Shown: one piece after another, positions 15,001 through 23,930 of the stretch | How the letters are laid out: each line of letters opens with the position of its first letter | Numbering within the stretch: the stretch's first letter is position 1 | NCBI GenBank assembly: GCA_032718475.1 | Contig: JAUCBJ010007712.1 | Span: forward strand, 41,721 to 105,720 | Direction of reading: 5' to 3' | Source of the DNA: Nemertoderma westbladi | Lineage: Eukaryota > Xenacoelomorpha > Nemertodermatida > Nemertodermatidae | DNA length: 64,000 nt | Notes under the pieces: generated by a model | The model's input: the letters and a program-made list of their open reading frames with translations, nothing else | The model's database searches: none | What the model was told of the DNA's origin: nothing | Position numbers and translations under genes: made by a program

Positions 15001-15960
15001 TCCCATCTGCACTAACTAACAACGTTGGTTTCCCATCTGCACTAACAACATTGGTTTCCCATCTGCACTAACTAACAACCTTGGTTTCCCATCTGCACTA
15101 ACTAACAACATTGGTTTCCCATCTGCATTAACAACCTTGGTTTCCCATCTGCACTAACTAACAACATTGGTTTCCCATCTGCACTAACTAACAACCTTGG
15201 TTTCCCATCTGCACTAACTAACAACATTGGTTTCCCATCTGCACTAACAACCTGGGTTTCCTATCTGCACTAACTAACAACATTGGTTTCCCATCTGAAC
15301 TAACTAACAACATTGGTTTCTCATCTGCACTAACTAACAATCTTGGTTTCCCATCTGCACTAACAACCTTGGTTTCCCATCTGCACTAACTAACAATCTT
15401 GGTTTCCCATCTGCACTAACAACCTTGGTTTCCCATCTGCACTAACTAACAACATTGATTTCCCGTCTGAACTAACTATCAACATTGGTTTCCCATCTGC
15501 ACTAACTAACAACATTGGTTTCCCATCTGCGCTAACAACCTTGGTTTCCCATCTACACTAACTAACAACCTTGGTTTCCCATCTGCTCTAACTAACAACA
15601 TTGGTCTCCCATCAACTGCACTAACAACCTTGGTTTCCCATCTGCACTAACTAATAACCTTGGTTTCCCATCTGCACTAACTAACAACATTGGTTTCCCA
15701 TCTGCACTAACTAACAACCTTGGTTTCCCATCTGCACTAACTAACAACCTTGGTTTCCCATCTGCACTTACTAACAACATTAGTTTCCCATCTGCACTAA
15801 CTAACAACATTGGTTTCCCATCTGCACTAACTAACAACATTGGTTTCCCATCTGAACTAACTAACAACATTGGTCTCCCATCAACACTAACTAACAACCT
15901 TGGTTTCCTATTTGCACTAACTTGCACTAACTGACTACCTTGGTTTCCCATCTGAACTAC
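1..15960. repeat. Large 30-bp/26-bp minisatellite array
   Basis: The unit is GGTTTCCCATCTGCACTAAC followed by TAACAACCTT (30 bp). A second class lacks one TAAC and is 26 bp. I estimate about 550 units, running without a break from the window start. Common variant positions are CC/CA before TTGG, GCACT/GAACT/ACACT, and GGTTTCCC/GATTTCCC/GGTCTCCC. Because 30 is a multiple of 3, runs of the long unit are open on the minus strand (a 10-residue repeat around VSADGKPRLL), but every 26-bp unit shifts the frame, so no ORF exceeds about 119 codons. I regard these ORFs as by-products of periodicity, not genes. The array decays over 15905-16010 into degenerate units. The left end lies outside the window. 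Confidence 0.97.
1795..4560. repeat. Higher-order duplication inside the minisatellite
   Basis: The block 1795-2640 recurs almost unit for unit at 3688-4560. Both start with a GCATTAACGACATTGATTTC variant, pass through TACACTAAGTAAC and TGGGTTTCCTATCTGC variants, and end in the alternating GCTCTAAC/GGTCTCCC units. The offset is 1893 bp at the start and 1923 bp at the end, a difference of exactly one 30-bp unit. Another large duplication pairs 13463-14140 with 15251-15935, offset about 1.79 kb. The variant GAACTAACTAACAACATTGG followed by ATTCCC marks further copies near 5645, 8651, 10433, 12371, 12861, 14187 and 14646. Confidence 0.85.
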
Positions 15961-16141
15961 CTATCAACCTTAAATTCGCACCTGCACGAACTACAGTATC
16001 TAACAACATTGGTTTCCAAAGAGAACCCACAAATATGAACTAACAAATAGAACTGACAAATCGAACTGACAAATCGAACTGACAAATATCTTACAACATG
16101 GCCGGCAACTCTCAATACAGTACAGAGTTCGTTTAACTTAC
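15961..16141. other. Array edge and intron start
   Basis: This is a transition from degenerate minisatellite units to unique sequence. At about 16037-16090 there is a short run of a 13-bp unit (GAACTGACAAATC, with one diverged copy). On the minus strand it is the first stretch of the intron after the exon at 16282-16142, starting with the donor GTAAGT at 16141-16136. Confidence 0.6.
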
Positions 16142-16282
16142 CATCCTTCAACTTCTCGCGATCTTGGACCCGCCACGTCGGCAGCTTTACATTCACATGC
16201 ATCCGCTATTTCGGTTCGATCTAATTCATCTCCTGCATTTATTGATGACTCACGATGAAGATTGTAGGCCTCCCTCAGAGCG
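16142..16282 (-). CDS. Candidate coding exon 4 of a cryptic minus-strand gene
   Basis: The exon is 141 nt, bounded by an acceptor (AATTTATAG, AG at 16284-16283) and a strong donor (ATG|GTAAGT, intron from 16141). It takes one base (C) to finish a codon begun in the exon at 21349-21147 (AG+C = Ser), then reads 46 codons without a stop and ends with two bases of the next codon. The peptide starts ALREAYNLHRESSINAGDEL and continues acidic, with a CECK pair, and ends REVEG. I do not recognise the family. The reading frame, GC content and splice sites differ from the AT-rich repeats around it. The next exon would lie beyond the minisatellite, outside the window. It could be a chance ORF, but the phase agreement with three upstream exons argues against that. 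Confidence 0.55.
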
Positions 16283-16984
16283 CTATAAATTTAAATGAAG
16301 TGAACAGGGGTCATAATTGGACGAATTAATGCGATGAGTTATAATTTCCTTATATTAATTCAAATACTCTTTCCTCTTTTCAAACCATAGAAAACAACCA
16401 AATAGAATAATACTTCTTTAGTACATATGTGGTCCTTAAACCAGTAAAATAATACAACATTAAAATGTCAAATTTAAGTCAACAAATTTATTGTTAACTA
16501 TAACCAATTCTGGGATTCAACAATAAGATAATAATATAATATGTACAGCGTACGGCATAGTATACTTCGTCATGTACACATGTATACATACGTTACAATA
16601 TCTTACCAAGTAACCTTTCCTTGAGTAACCTAAAATTGTTATGAATTTTGAATGAATTGAAAAAATAATGAATTGAATTTTGAAACGCTGGATGGCGCAA
16701 GTCTTATTACATACAGAGTTTGAGTAAAGCGAAAACAGATTATAAACAGCGGAAGTTACAACCTACGCTTTTACAGATTTTCATTATAGCTCGTCATATA
16801 GTTAGTCTGCAAATCTTTTTTCATCCAAAAACTCTTCGAAACATAGCTGCTTCCCCCGCCATTCTTAGTTACTTAGTTGGTATTCGTCTATGATAATAGT
16901 TGTTATTAGATAGAACTTTTAGCTGACATCATAATCAAGTTCTAGAGTGTTACGTTCTTATATATATATATATATTACATACAT
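16283..16984. other. AT-rich intronic spacer
   Basis: About 700 bp with no convincing gene. It ends in a (TA)n run at about 16963-16990 next to the 3' end of a LINE-A copy. On the gene model above it is intronic. Confidence 0.5.
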
Positions 16985-18780
16985 ATATATTAAGAATGCT
17001 GTGCCGGCTTGTCGACAAAATTTCGCCACCTCAACTCCCTATCCCCCATGACATTTGCTAGATCATCCACATCTTCAAGGCCAGTGCCCTTTAGGATGCG
17101 TCTCAAGAAAGTCATGGGCTGTCCACCATGCTTATGCGCTCCATGAGGGCGCCAAAGCATAAGGTTATACTCTATCTGGTCCTCACGGCGAAAGCGGAGG
17201 CGGTTCCGTTCAAGTGTCAAGCTAGGGGAGATTAATTGAACACCTCCAATATTGTATAAAGTCTGGTTGGATATATGTTCAGTGTACTTGACACAGTGAA
17301 CCCAGCGCAGCATTCTTGTGAAAGTGCCATCCAGTGATTTATTATTATTGATAGTAACAATGTGTTGGCAAGCTGTATTTTTCGAGGTGTTTGTTATTAT
17401 ACATTAATTTTATTATAGGAAGGGATCTTGGGGTCGAAAAAAAAAAAAAAAAAAAAAAAGAAAAAAAAATTACGCGATTCCTAAATTTGTACACTACCCG
17501 GTTAAAAAGTACGCATGTGATGGGATTAGTCCTACAATTGCGCCAATAAAAGATAAGTTATTTTCGGTAAAATAAACTTATCATTCGAGGCTAAGACCCC
17601 AAGATCCCTTCCTATAATAAATCCAGTGATTTGGTATCCTCCGCAGTTAGAGCCCAGCATGGGCTCCCATATAAAAGTACTGGTACTACTTCTGCCATAA
17701 ATTATCGAACCTTTGGTCCCGTTTTATTCTATGAGACTTCCAAATCCAGGACAGACTATTTAATGCTGCCCATGCCTTCCCCTTACGTTAGTTTGCTGAA
17801 CATACGTGGTCGGGTGACTGAGTCGAAGGCTTTAAAGAAGTCAACAAAGATAATCGCCAGTTGTCTGTCTTTCTTTATTGATAACTCTTTGATTATCCTT
17901 CTGAATGCCGGAATATGCTCCATGGTCCCACGACCTTTACGGAACACATTTTGGTTCCCAGGTGTACGTATCAGTCTCTCAACAGGATCCCTGATGCGAT
18001 TTAATATAATTATGTTGTATAGCTTTTCAGCAATCGAGATTAATGAGATTCCACGAAAAGATCCACGGGTTGTTAGGTTGACCTTCTCTGGGGTTCGGAC
18101 CAACTTATTTGTTTTCAGTTTTTGTGGGACTCTCTTTGTCCTATACATGTCCACAATAATGAGCTCCAAGCTCCAATTGGCCACGCCATCTACTCCACTG
18201 GCACGATTGGTTTTGATGCTCCTAGCTGCAATCTTGATTTCAGCAAAGGAGATGTCCCCAATGAGGATATCTGTGAGCACAGACTCTGATATACATGATG
18301 TACCTCAAAGTTATCAGACAATACCCTGTCATTGTTTAGAAGCTTCTCGAAGTCTCCCTTACAACCATTGAGGCGTTCAGCTGGAGATTCAGCCTTAACC
18401 TTGGTAGTTGGTTGCCTTTTCCTCCCAGTGTGCAGGTTTATTGATTGCCATTCCTCGGCTGATTGCCTGCTATCATCGGCATTGTTAATGGCATCAACCT
18501 GCTTATTGGTAAGCTCCTTCAAATTATCAGAGTACAGCCTGTTTAGGGACCTAGATGCAGCCTTAACTGCATCATTGGCTGTCCTCGTGTGCCCGAGTCG
18601 GCGGGACTCATTCTGCGCCTTAGTGAGGCCATTTCGGCACTTCCGAATTCTGTGATCAGTCCAGGGGGCCTTTTCCTGTTTCGAGGGTATTCGAGCGTAT
18701 CGTGATCTGTTGCCTCAGAGGCGAGAACCTCGTACCTGTTGCTCAGTTTTAGTGTGAAGTCTCTTCCCGCTGGGCTCATG
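16985..18780 (-). mobile_element. LINE-A copy 1, internally deleted (non-LTR retrotransposon)
   Basis: The minus strand encodes broken pieces of a LINE ORF2. At 18779-18190 is the linker after the endonuclease. At 18280-17783 lies reverse transcriptase, with an FRGISLISIAEKLYN block, GNQNVFRKGRGTME and the motif-A box FVDFFKAFDSV. At 17313-16990 is the C-terminal domain (LRFRRED, LMLWRPHGAHKHGGQPMTFL). The palm segment that should carry FADD is missing between about 17780 and 17640, so this copy is dead. A 280-bp short retroposon interrupts it (17341-17620). I cannot assign the clade; an RTE-like or related endonuclease-type LINE fits. It sits in the intron between the exons at 21147 and 16282. 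Confidence 0.85.
17341..17620 (-). mobile_element. Short retroposon with inverted-repeat body and 12-bp target duplication
   Basis: A 280-bp insertion in LINE-A copy 1, flanked by the direct repeat ATCCAGTGATTT (17329-17340 and 17621-17632), which is target-site duplication. Its right two-thirds are bounded by a perfect 26-bp inverted repeat (17410-17435 and 17595-17620, core GGAAGGGATCTTGGGGTC). A poly(A)-rich run lies at about 17437-17470. The left end reads ATTATTATTGATAGTAAC; seen on the minus strand this would be an (AAT)-type 3' tail. A deleted relative with its own 11-bp duplication is at 28540-28606. Long variable duplications favour a SINE-like retroposon over a DNA transposon. Confidence 0.7.
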
Positions 18781-18949
18781 TTCCAACTAGGCCAAACAAC
18801 CCCCTGCTAAACATCATGAAGCATGATAGTTTCACCTCTCTCTACTGAGTGAGTTTTTTCCAACCATCCTTTGGAAATACCTGAGATAAGGCGTTCTAAT
18901 GTTGCTTCACTTTGTATCAAGGTGTACTAAATAACAGGTCACTATAACA

Positions 18950-19484
18950 GGCCGATCTTTTCCCTATTTATGGCACTTGTTTCAAAATATTTCCTTAGAA
19001 ACTTCTTTTATGCTACTTTTCTTACGTGGATATGATGAATAGGGTTCATAGAAATGTAATAAAATATGCAATTATTAGAAAAAAAGAACAGGCCCCAGGC
19101 ACGTCAGTTGCAAATGATATAAATAGTAAATAGTAGCCCAATTTCTAGGTGGCGGTCATAATGTGAAATTATCGTTACACCCATCGCTATGGAAACGGGT
19201 TTGAAAAAAAAAATACCTTTCAAATATTCTGATAGACTTTTACTACTTTACTCACCTGCCAAATCTCAAAAACAGAATCCCTCATGGTCTGAAATTACAG
19301 ACGCGCAAAGTTTGAACTTAGCACCCGGTTACCTTGACAACAACAATAAAAAAATTCCAGAAAGACATTTCATCACATTTCTATGAACCCTAGTCATCAT
19401 ATCCACCTCACAAAAGTAGCATGAAAGAAGTTTCTAAGGAAATATTATTAAAATAGAGCCATAAATAGGGAAAAAATCGCCCCA
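18950..19484. mobile_element. Foldback/MITE-like element with arms of about 105 bp
   Basis: The left arm (18950-19058) and right arm (19376-19484) are near reverse complements. Landmarks are CCCTATTTATGGC, TTTCCTTAGAAACTTCTTT and GGGTTCATAGAAATGT on the left and their complements on the right. The loop is about 315 bp and encodes nothing recognisable. The outermost bases look like GGCCGAT.TTTT, but I could not settle a target duplication. Confidence 0.8.
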
Positions 19485-19889
19485 CGCTAATTTCAGCAAT
19501 CCGCTCGCTGCTCGACCTGTATCTTGTTTGTATCCACAGGAAGCCATTAATTTGATTTAATTAATACCCAATATTCTGGAACATTTTATTTTATCTCATA
19601 AGTAGCAGAATTAGGGTAACGATATAATCCATATTATTTTACTATTACTATTGCGTAGCTATTCTTACAAATACAACATGTTTTAGTATTTATTATATAG
19701 AATAAATAGCCAGGAGAGTATGATGAAAGCGCATGCGACTTTTAAACGTCCAATTCTCAGCTATTTCGTAACAATTCAGATTTCATTACATACCGGTATT
19801 AGGTATACAATTTCATTAAGATTTCTTGAAAACTTGGGGGGTGGGAGGAGGGGGGAGTTCCATATCAATGAATTACTGTACATTGACGA

Positions 19890-20290
19890 AATCCCAAAAA
19901 CCCCCATCACCCATGAAATTTCCTGGATCATCCGCATCTTCAGGGTCAGTTTAAGAAGCGTCTCACAAAAGTCATGGGCTGTCCACCATGCTTATTTTCT
20001 CCATGAGGCCGCCAAAGCACAATATTGTGCACTGGCTGGTCCTCATGGCCCCATATAATATATATAATAAAATATATTATTGAATGATGTGTTGGTCATC
20101 GCCCACCAACCGAGGTATAAAAACCAGTCGAGATTCATTCAACAACTATATATATAGGGCCTAAAGACATATAATACTGTAATAATATTATATATCTATG
20201 GGACTGCCAAATCCCGGGCAGACTCGTCAATGCTGCCCATGCCTTCCTTATAAGTATCCGAAGATCTCTACGTGATCCTGAATGGGGCCT
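19890..20290 (-). mobile_element. LINE-A copy 2, fragment
   Basis: Two pieces match copy 1 by eye. 19911-20048 is the C-terminal region (CATGGGCTGTCCACCATGCT and the following bases), and 20203-20290 matches the segment before it (ACTGCCAAATCCCGGGCAGA; compare 17731-17760). About 530 bp present in copy 1 are missing between them and replaced by a small AT-rich element. Confidence 0.75.
20049..20202. mobile_element. Small MITE-like insertion in LINE-A copy 2
   Basis: About 154 bp with ends that are approximate inverted repeats (CCCATATAATATAT and ATATTATATATCTATGGG). Inside is a second inverted pair TTGAATGA/TCATTCAA enclosing GGTATAAAAACC, which looks like a TATA box. It has no ORF. It could also be a tiny solo LTR. 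Confidence 0.45.
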
Positions 20291-20304
20291 GCTCTTCTTT
20301 AATA

Positions 20305-20512
20305 CAGTGTCACATGGACTATGTGTGCTCTTTGTGGTATGAAGGCTTAACTAACCAGCTTAAATGTAAATTACAAGTAACTCAGAATAAAGTTATAATA
20401 CGATTTATTAAAGACTAACAAACCTAGGCACCATACCTCCTACAGTAACTCCATATGACTTTTCTTAATCTGAACTACTTGGACAGTAGGTTTAAGTATC
20501 TACGCCTTAAGG
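20305..20512 (+). mobile_element. LINE-B fragment, C-terminal ORF2 remnant
   Basis: On the plus strand 20311-20415 translates as HMDYVCSLWYEGLTNQ, then LKCKLQVTQNKVIIRFIKD and a stop. After a frame change 20452-20510 gives MTFLNLNYLDSRFKYLRLK. This is the region after the reverse transcriptase of many jockey/CR1-type LINEs (pattern DYxCSxWYxGL, LQxxQNKxIRF, LNWLxxxxR). It is not the LINE-A family. It carries a stop and a frameshift. Confidence 0.65.
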
Positions 20513-21146
20513 GGGTAGGGGTAGCACCCTCAAATGGAACCTCATATTTTGGTGTCTCTGGACCCTAAAATTGGGTAAAAAATATTTTTTGTGAACAATT
20601 AATGTTTTAAAAAAATACATGTTTTTATAAAAAATACATGTTTTTATATAAAATACATGTTTTTATAAAAAATCTTTTTTTTGTTTAAATTTTTAAAAAC
20701 ATACGGTAGCTGTTTAAGAATAGCCAAACTTGGACCATTTTAAAAAGGACCCAAAAAGGGCTACTTTTAGTACCTTTTGATCCAAAATGGCTCCTGAGGA
20801 TTTTCAGCGAAAATTTATTGGCAATGGTATCCCGAACGAGTGTACCAAATTTTAACTAATTTTAGTAAAAAATTCTGGAAAAATAGCGTTTGGAATATTG
20901 TTTTTACATAATGTATAAATAAATTTATCTCTATCTAAACTGCGACAACTATGGAGAAACGGAAAGCTCGCAAGGACCTCCTTTCCACTGCACTCTCTGA
21001 GCTCGCTTCACTCGACCTTGTAGTAGTACTGTAGTAGAAAATTGCGAATTAGTTCTGGGTTACTGTGTTACCCCCTATTTCACCCTAGATTGTGGAGTTT
21101 ACCTTTAACTACTTGAGATATATTTTGATTGATTTATAGTTCTCAC
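20513..21146. other. AT-rich intronic sequence with a short tandem repeat
   Basis: It contains three copies of a unit of about 20 bp around AAATACATGTTTTTATA (20611-20680). No coding region was identified. The donor GTGAGA of the exon at 21349-21147 begins at 21146 on the minus strand. Confidence 0.5.
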
Positions 21147-21349
21147 CTTGTAGTATTACTTTTCTTTGTGTTTGTGGTCTGGGACAGTTTTCCACTTGTT
21201 ATTAGATCTGCGCAACCTTTGAATGTGAGCTCCTCGCTGAATGGGTTGTTGTATAATGTAATATTCTTAATGAATTCGGTATCATCGGGTTGGACGTTAT
21301 TTGCAATGCATATTTGGTGTAGCAGCGATAGTGTCACGTATTCCTCCAT
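21147..21349 (-). CDS. Candidate coding exon 3 of the cryptic minus-strand gene
   Basis: The exon is 203 nt with the best splice sites of the set: acceptor TTTTTACTTTACCCAG (AG at 21351-21350) and donor CAAG|GTGAGA (intron from 21146). It starts in phase 0, matching the phase-0 end of the exon at 26471-26299, and ends with two bases (AG) that the exon at 16282 completes. Its 67 codons begin MEEYVTLSLLHQICIANNVQ and include a PDDTEFIKNITLYNN stretch and a Ser/Thr/Lys-rich end. The protein is not recognised. The first codon is ATG, so this could be an alternative start, but upstream exons in matching phase make an internal exon more likely. LINE fragments lie on both sides. Confidence 0.6.
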
Positions 21350-21429
21350 CTGGGTAAAGTAAAAACTCGTCCGGTTTGTCTAATCCAAGATTCCATAATG
21401 GTCCTTTGATGATCTTGGTATGTATGGAA

Positions 21430-21720
21430 GTCAGATAAGGAGGGGGTGGGGGAGGGGGGTTAATTGTAAACAGATAGGTGAGGACAGGGGGGATCCTGGA
21501 CGCAATCAAAAAGCACTCCTCCCCAGTGGAAAATCGACGCGACACGAATATATTCCATGCCCCGGAGACACCCACCCCCCCCCCCCCCCCCTATCCCCAA
21601 TTTTTTTCTACAAATCTTAATGAGATTGCAAGTAATTTGAAACAAAGATTGTTTCACCTCCCTCATCCTTCATGGATGAGCCAGAATTTGAATTCCGGTT
21701 TCAATCTGTAGCAATTTAGT
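21430..21720. repeat. Two adjoining dispersed repeats with a poly(C) tract
   Basis: 21440-21560 contains G-runs, GGATCCTGGACGCAATCAAA and AAAATCGACGCGACACG, which resemble the end and interior of the MITE at 26896-27125. 21571-21592 is a long poly(C) tract. Then TTTTTCTACAAATCTTAATG and about 100 bp match 30925-31040, and in reverse 63800-63920, as a dispersed repeat starting beside a homopolymer C run. No gene is seen. Confidence 0.6.
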
Positions 21721-21990
21721 TTTAAAAAAATGAATCCGCTCATATTTCACCAGTTACACTGCAGTAATTCTTCAAACTTATAGTTATTTGTTGGTACCAA
21801 TGAAAAGCTGGCCGTGCACGGATTACAAATTATAAATTTTTCAGAAATAGCTGAGCCATTTGTATTCGAAAGTTGCATGTATTTATTACTCCCGGTACAG
21901 GCCCTTTTTTATATTTAATAAATTCGCCATATTCTGGAACATTTTGCTTTATCTCATAAGTAGCTGAGGAACAAGGCTATGTCTATATAA
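21721..21990 (-). repeat. Dispersed repeat with CCATATTCTGGAACATTTT
   Basis: The sequence around 21780-21960 (cell of AAAGCTGGCCG, GTTGCATGTATT, CCATATTCTGGAACATTTTG) is the reverse complement of sequence flanking the LINE at 60709-63538 (60561-60693 and 63539-63710). A partial copy lies at 19560-19600. It is non-coding. Confidence 0.6.
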
Positions 21991-23930
21991 TAATACTAGC
22001 ACATAGTTATTCTGTGCTCTTTTATGTCCCTCTAGTGATTCTGAGAGTACTCCTAAGTCATCAGCAAAGTCTAGATCAGTTAGGCAATTTGCAGGATTTC
22101 CTCGTCTTCTGGAGCCAGTAGGTGGAGTTACCATCACCCCATCATCATTATGATGATCTAAGGACATGCGTAGAACATAGTCAACCCCAATTATGAACAA
22201 GAATGGCTCAAGTCTCCCTGGAGGACTACCCCATAACACTTCAAATGGTTCTGTGTCAACAGTAGACACAAATGTTGTTGAACCATCGTATACTGATCTG
22301 ATTGCTGCATCCCAGGAATCCCATATAATGAAAGTATGCTGAACATACGTGAGCGAGAGACTGAATCAAAGGAATCCCATATAATGAAAGTATGCTGAAC
22401 ATACGTGAGCGAGAGACTGAATCAAAGGCCTTGAAGAAGTCATCAAGGATAACAGCCTGTCTTTCTTTTTGGATAACTCTCCAATTATCCTTCTAAGTGC
22501 CAAAATGGGCTCCATGGTCCCACGACCTTTACGGAACCCATTCTGATTTCCACGGAGCAGTCTCTCAATGGGATCCCTGATGCAATTTAATATAATTCTA
22601 TTGTATAGCTTTGCAGCAATCGAGATCAATGAGATTCCCCGAAAAGAACAATAGAGTGTTAGGTTGCCCTTCTTGGGAACTGGCACCAACTTATTTGTTT
22701 TCATTTTTTGTGGGACTCTTGTTGTTCGGTACATGTCTACTATGATGGGATAGATGAGCTTCAAACACTCAGGCATTTTAAAGATCTCAGGGGGTGCACA
22801 ATCTACTCCACTGGCACGATTGGTCTTAATACTCTTTGCAGCAGCCTTTACTTCTGCAAAGGAGATATCGCCAATGGGAATATCGGGAGTACAGACTCAG
22901 ACACTTTTACTTCTATAAAGTTATCAGTCAATACCCTGTCATTATTCAGGAGCTTTTCAAAGTGGGCCTTCCTACTATTGAGGCGTTCGGCTGGTAATTC
23001 TGCCTTAACCTTGGTGGTTGGTTGGCTTTTCCGCCAAGTAAGAGAGTTGATCGATTTCCATGCCAGGGATGATTGCCTGCTGTCCTCGGCATCATTGATG
23101 GCATCAACCTGTTGGTTTATTAGCCCCTGTAGAATAACAGAGTACTGCCTGTTCAGGGACCTAGATGCAGTTAACTAACCTAACCTAACTAAACTGCATT
23201 CTTGGCCGCAATAGTGATAATTCATTGAGTTAATGATGGTTGATTCATAGTATAAATATAATTAAGTTTATTGCGAGATAGTCCGCAATAGTCTGTTTAA
23301 GTCGGGACTCTTTCTGGGCCTTATAGAGGTCATTTCGGCAATTCTGAATTTTATGGTCAGTCCATGGGGCCATTTTCCTGTTTCGAGGGTATACAGGAAC
23401 TGTTTCTGCAGCTCCTTCTGTGAAGGCAGTATAGCCATCGCAGTGATCTGCCGCCTCAGAGTCAAGGACCTCATACCTGTTGCTCAGCTTTAGTGTGAAG
23501 CTGGGTCACAGTATATCACAGTGGTCTGTTGCAACAGAGAGGACCAGTCATGCCGCGGCAAGGCAGATTTCGTTGTTCTGGTAGCACGCAGACTAAGTCT
23601 TCTTGGCCACAATAAGGCGGTGATCACTGGAGAAGGGTCGTAGTGTAAATACATTACAGTCTTGTATAGAGCTCCTGTATTTCCTACGAAACAGAACATT
23701 GTCTATCTGGGACTTGTGACCACTGGGTCCACTATGAGTCCATAGCTTTCCAGTTCGCTTCTTGAACTGGGTTCCAGCCGAAAACAATCCATTTCCAGAG
23801 ATAAAATCCTGAAGATGGATGGAATTTCGGTTAACACTATCGCTATAAACCCGGGGCGATGTAGGTGATTGATGCAGACTTGCATTAAAGGTTCCCAGGA
23901 ATGTTAAGAATGCATGCTGATCCACTCCAT
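21990..23930 (-). mobile_element. LINE-A copy 3, longest but degenerate
   Basis: Read on the minus strand it has the end of an APE-type endonuclease (23925-23593, with QIDNVLFRRKYRSS and SSDHRLIVAKK), the linker (23474-22830), and reverse transcriptase (22776-22366, with VPQKMKTNKLVPVPKKGNL and GNQNGFRKGRGTME). The palm has the catalytic box FADDL near 22060. Frameshifts and stops break it several times. A 56-bp segment is tandemly duplicated (22315-22370 and 22371-22426). A small insertion (23215-23282) is flanked by CCGCAATAG on both sides. It has the FADD box that copy 1 lost. It lies in the intron between the exons at 26299 and 21349. Confidence 0.85.

Noticed and set aside
49-15951. More than twenty minus-strand ORFs encoding LVSADGKPRL-type repeats
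   Set aside because: They follow from the 30-bp unit being a multiple of three with no stop on that strand. They begin and end where 26-bp units shift the frame, have no start or splice context, and vary freely.
1-15960. CRISPR-like array
   Set aside because: Units are directly tandem with no unique spacers, no cas genes are present, and the rest of the window is animal nuclear DNA.
1-15960. Telomeric or subtelomeric repeat because of GTTAGTTAG in the complement
   Set aside because: The 30-bp unit is not a telomere repeat and the array is followed by ordinary interspersed sequence. There is no evidence of a chromosome end.
17631-18371. 246-codon plus-strand ORF
   Set aside because: It is antisense to the LINE-A reverse transcriptase, which has recognisable motifs on the minus strand.
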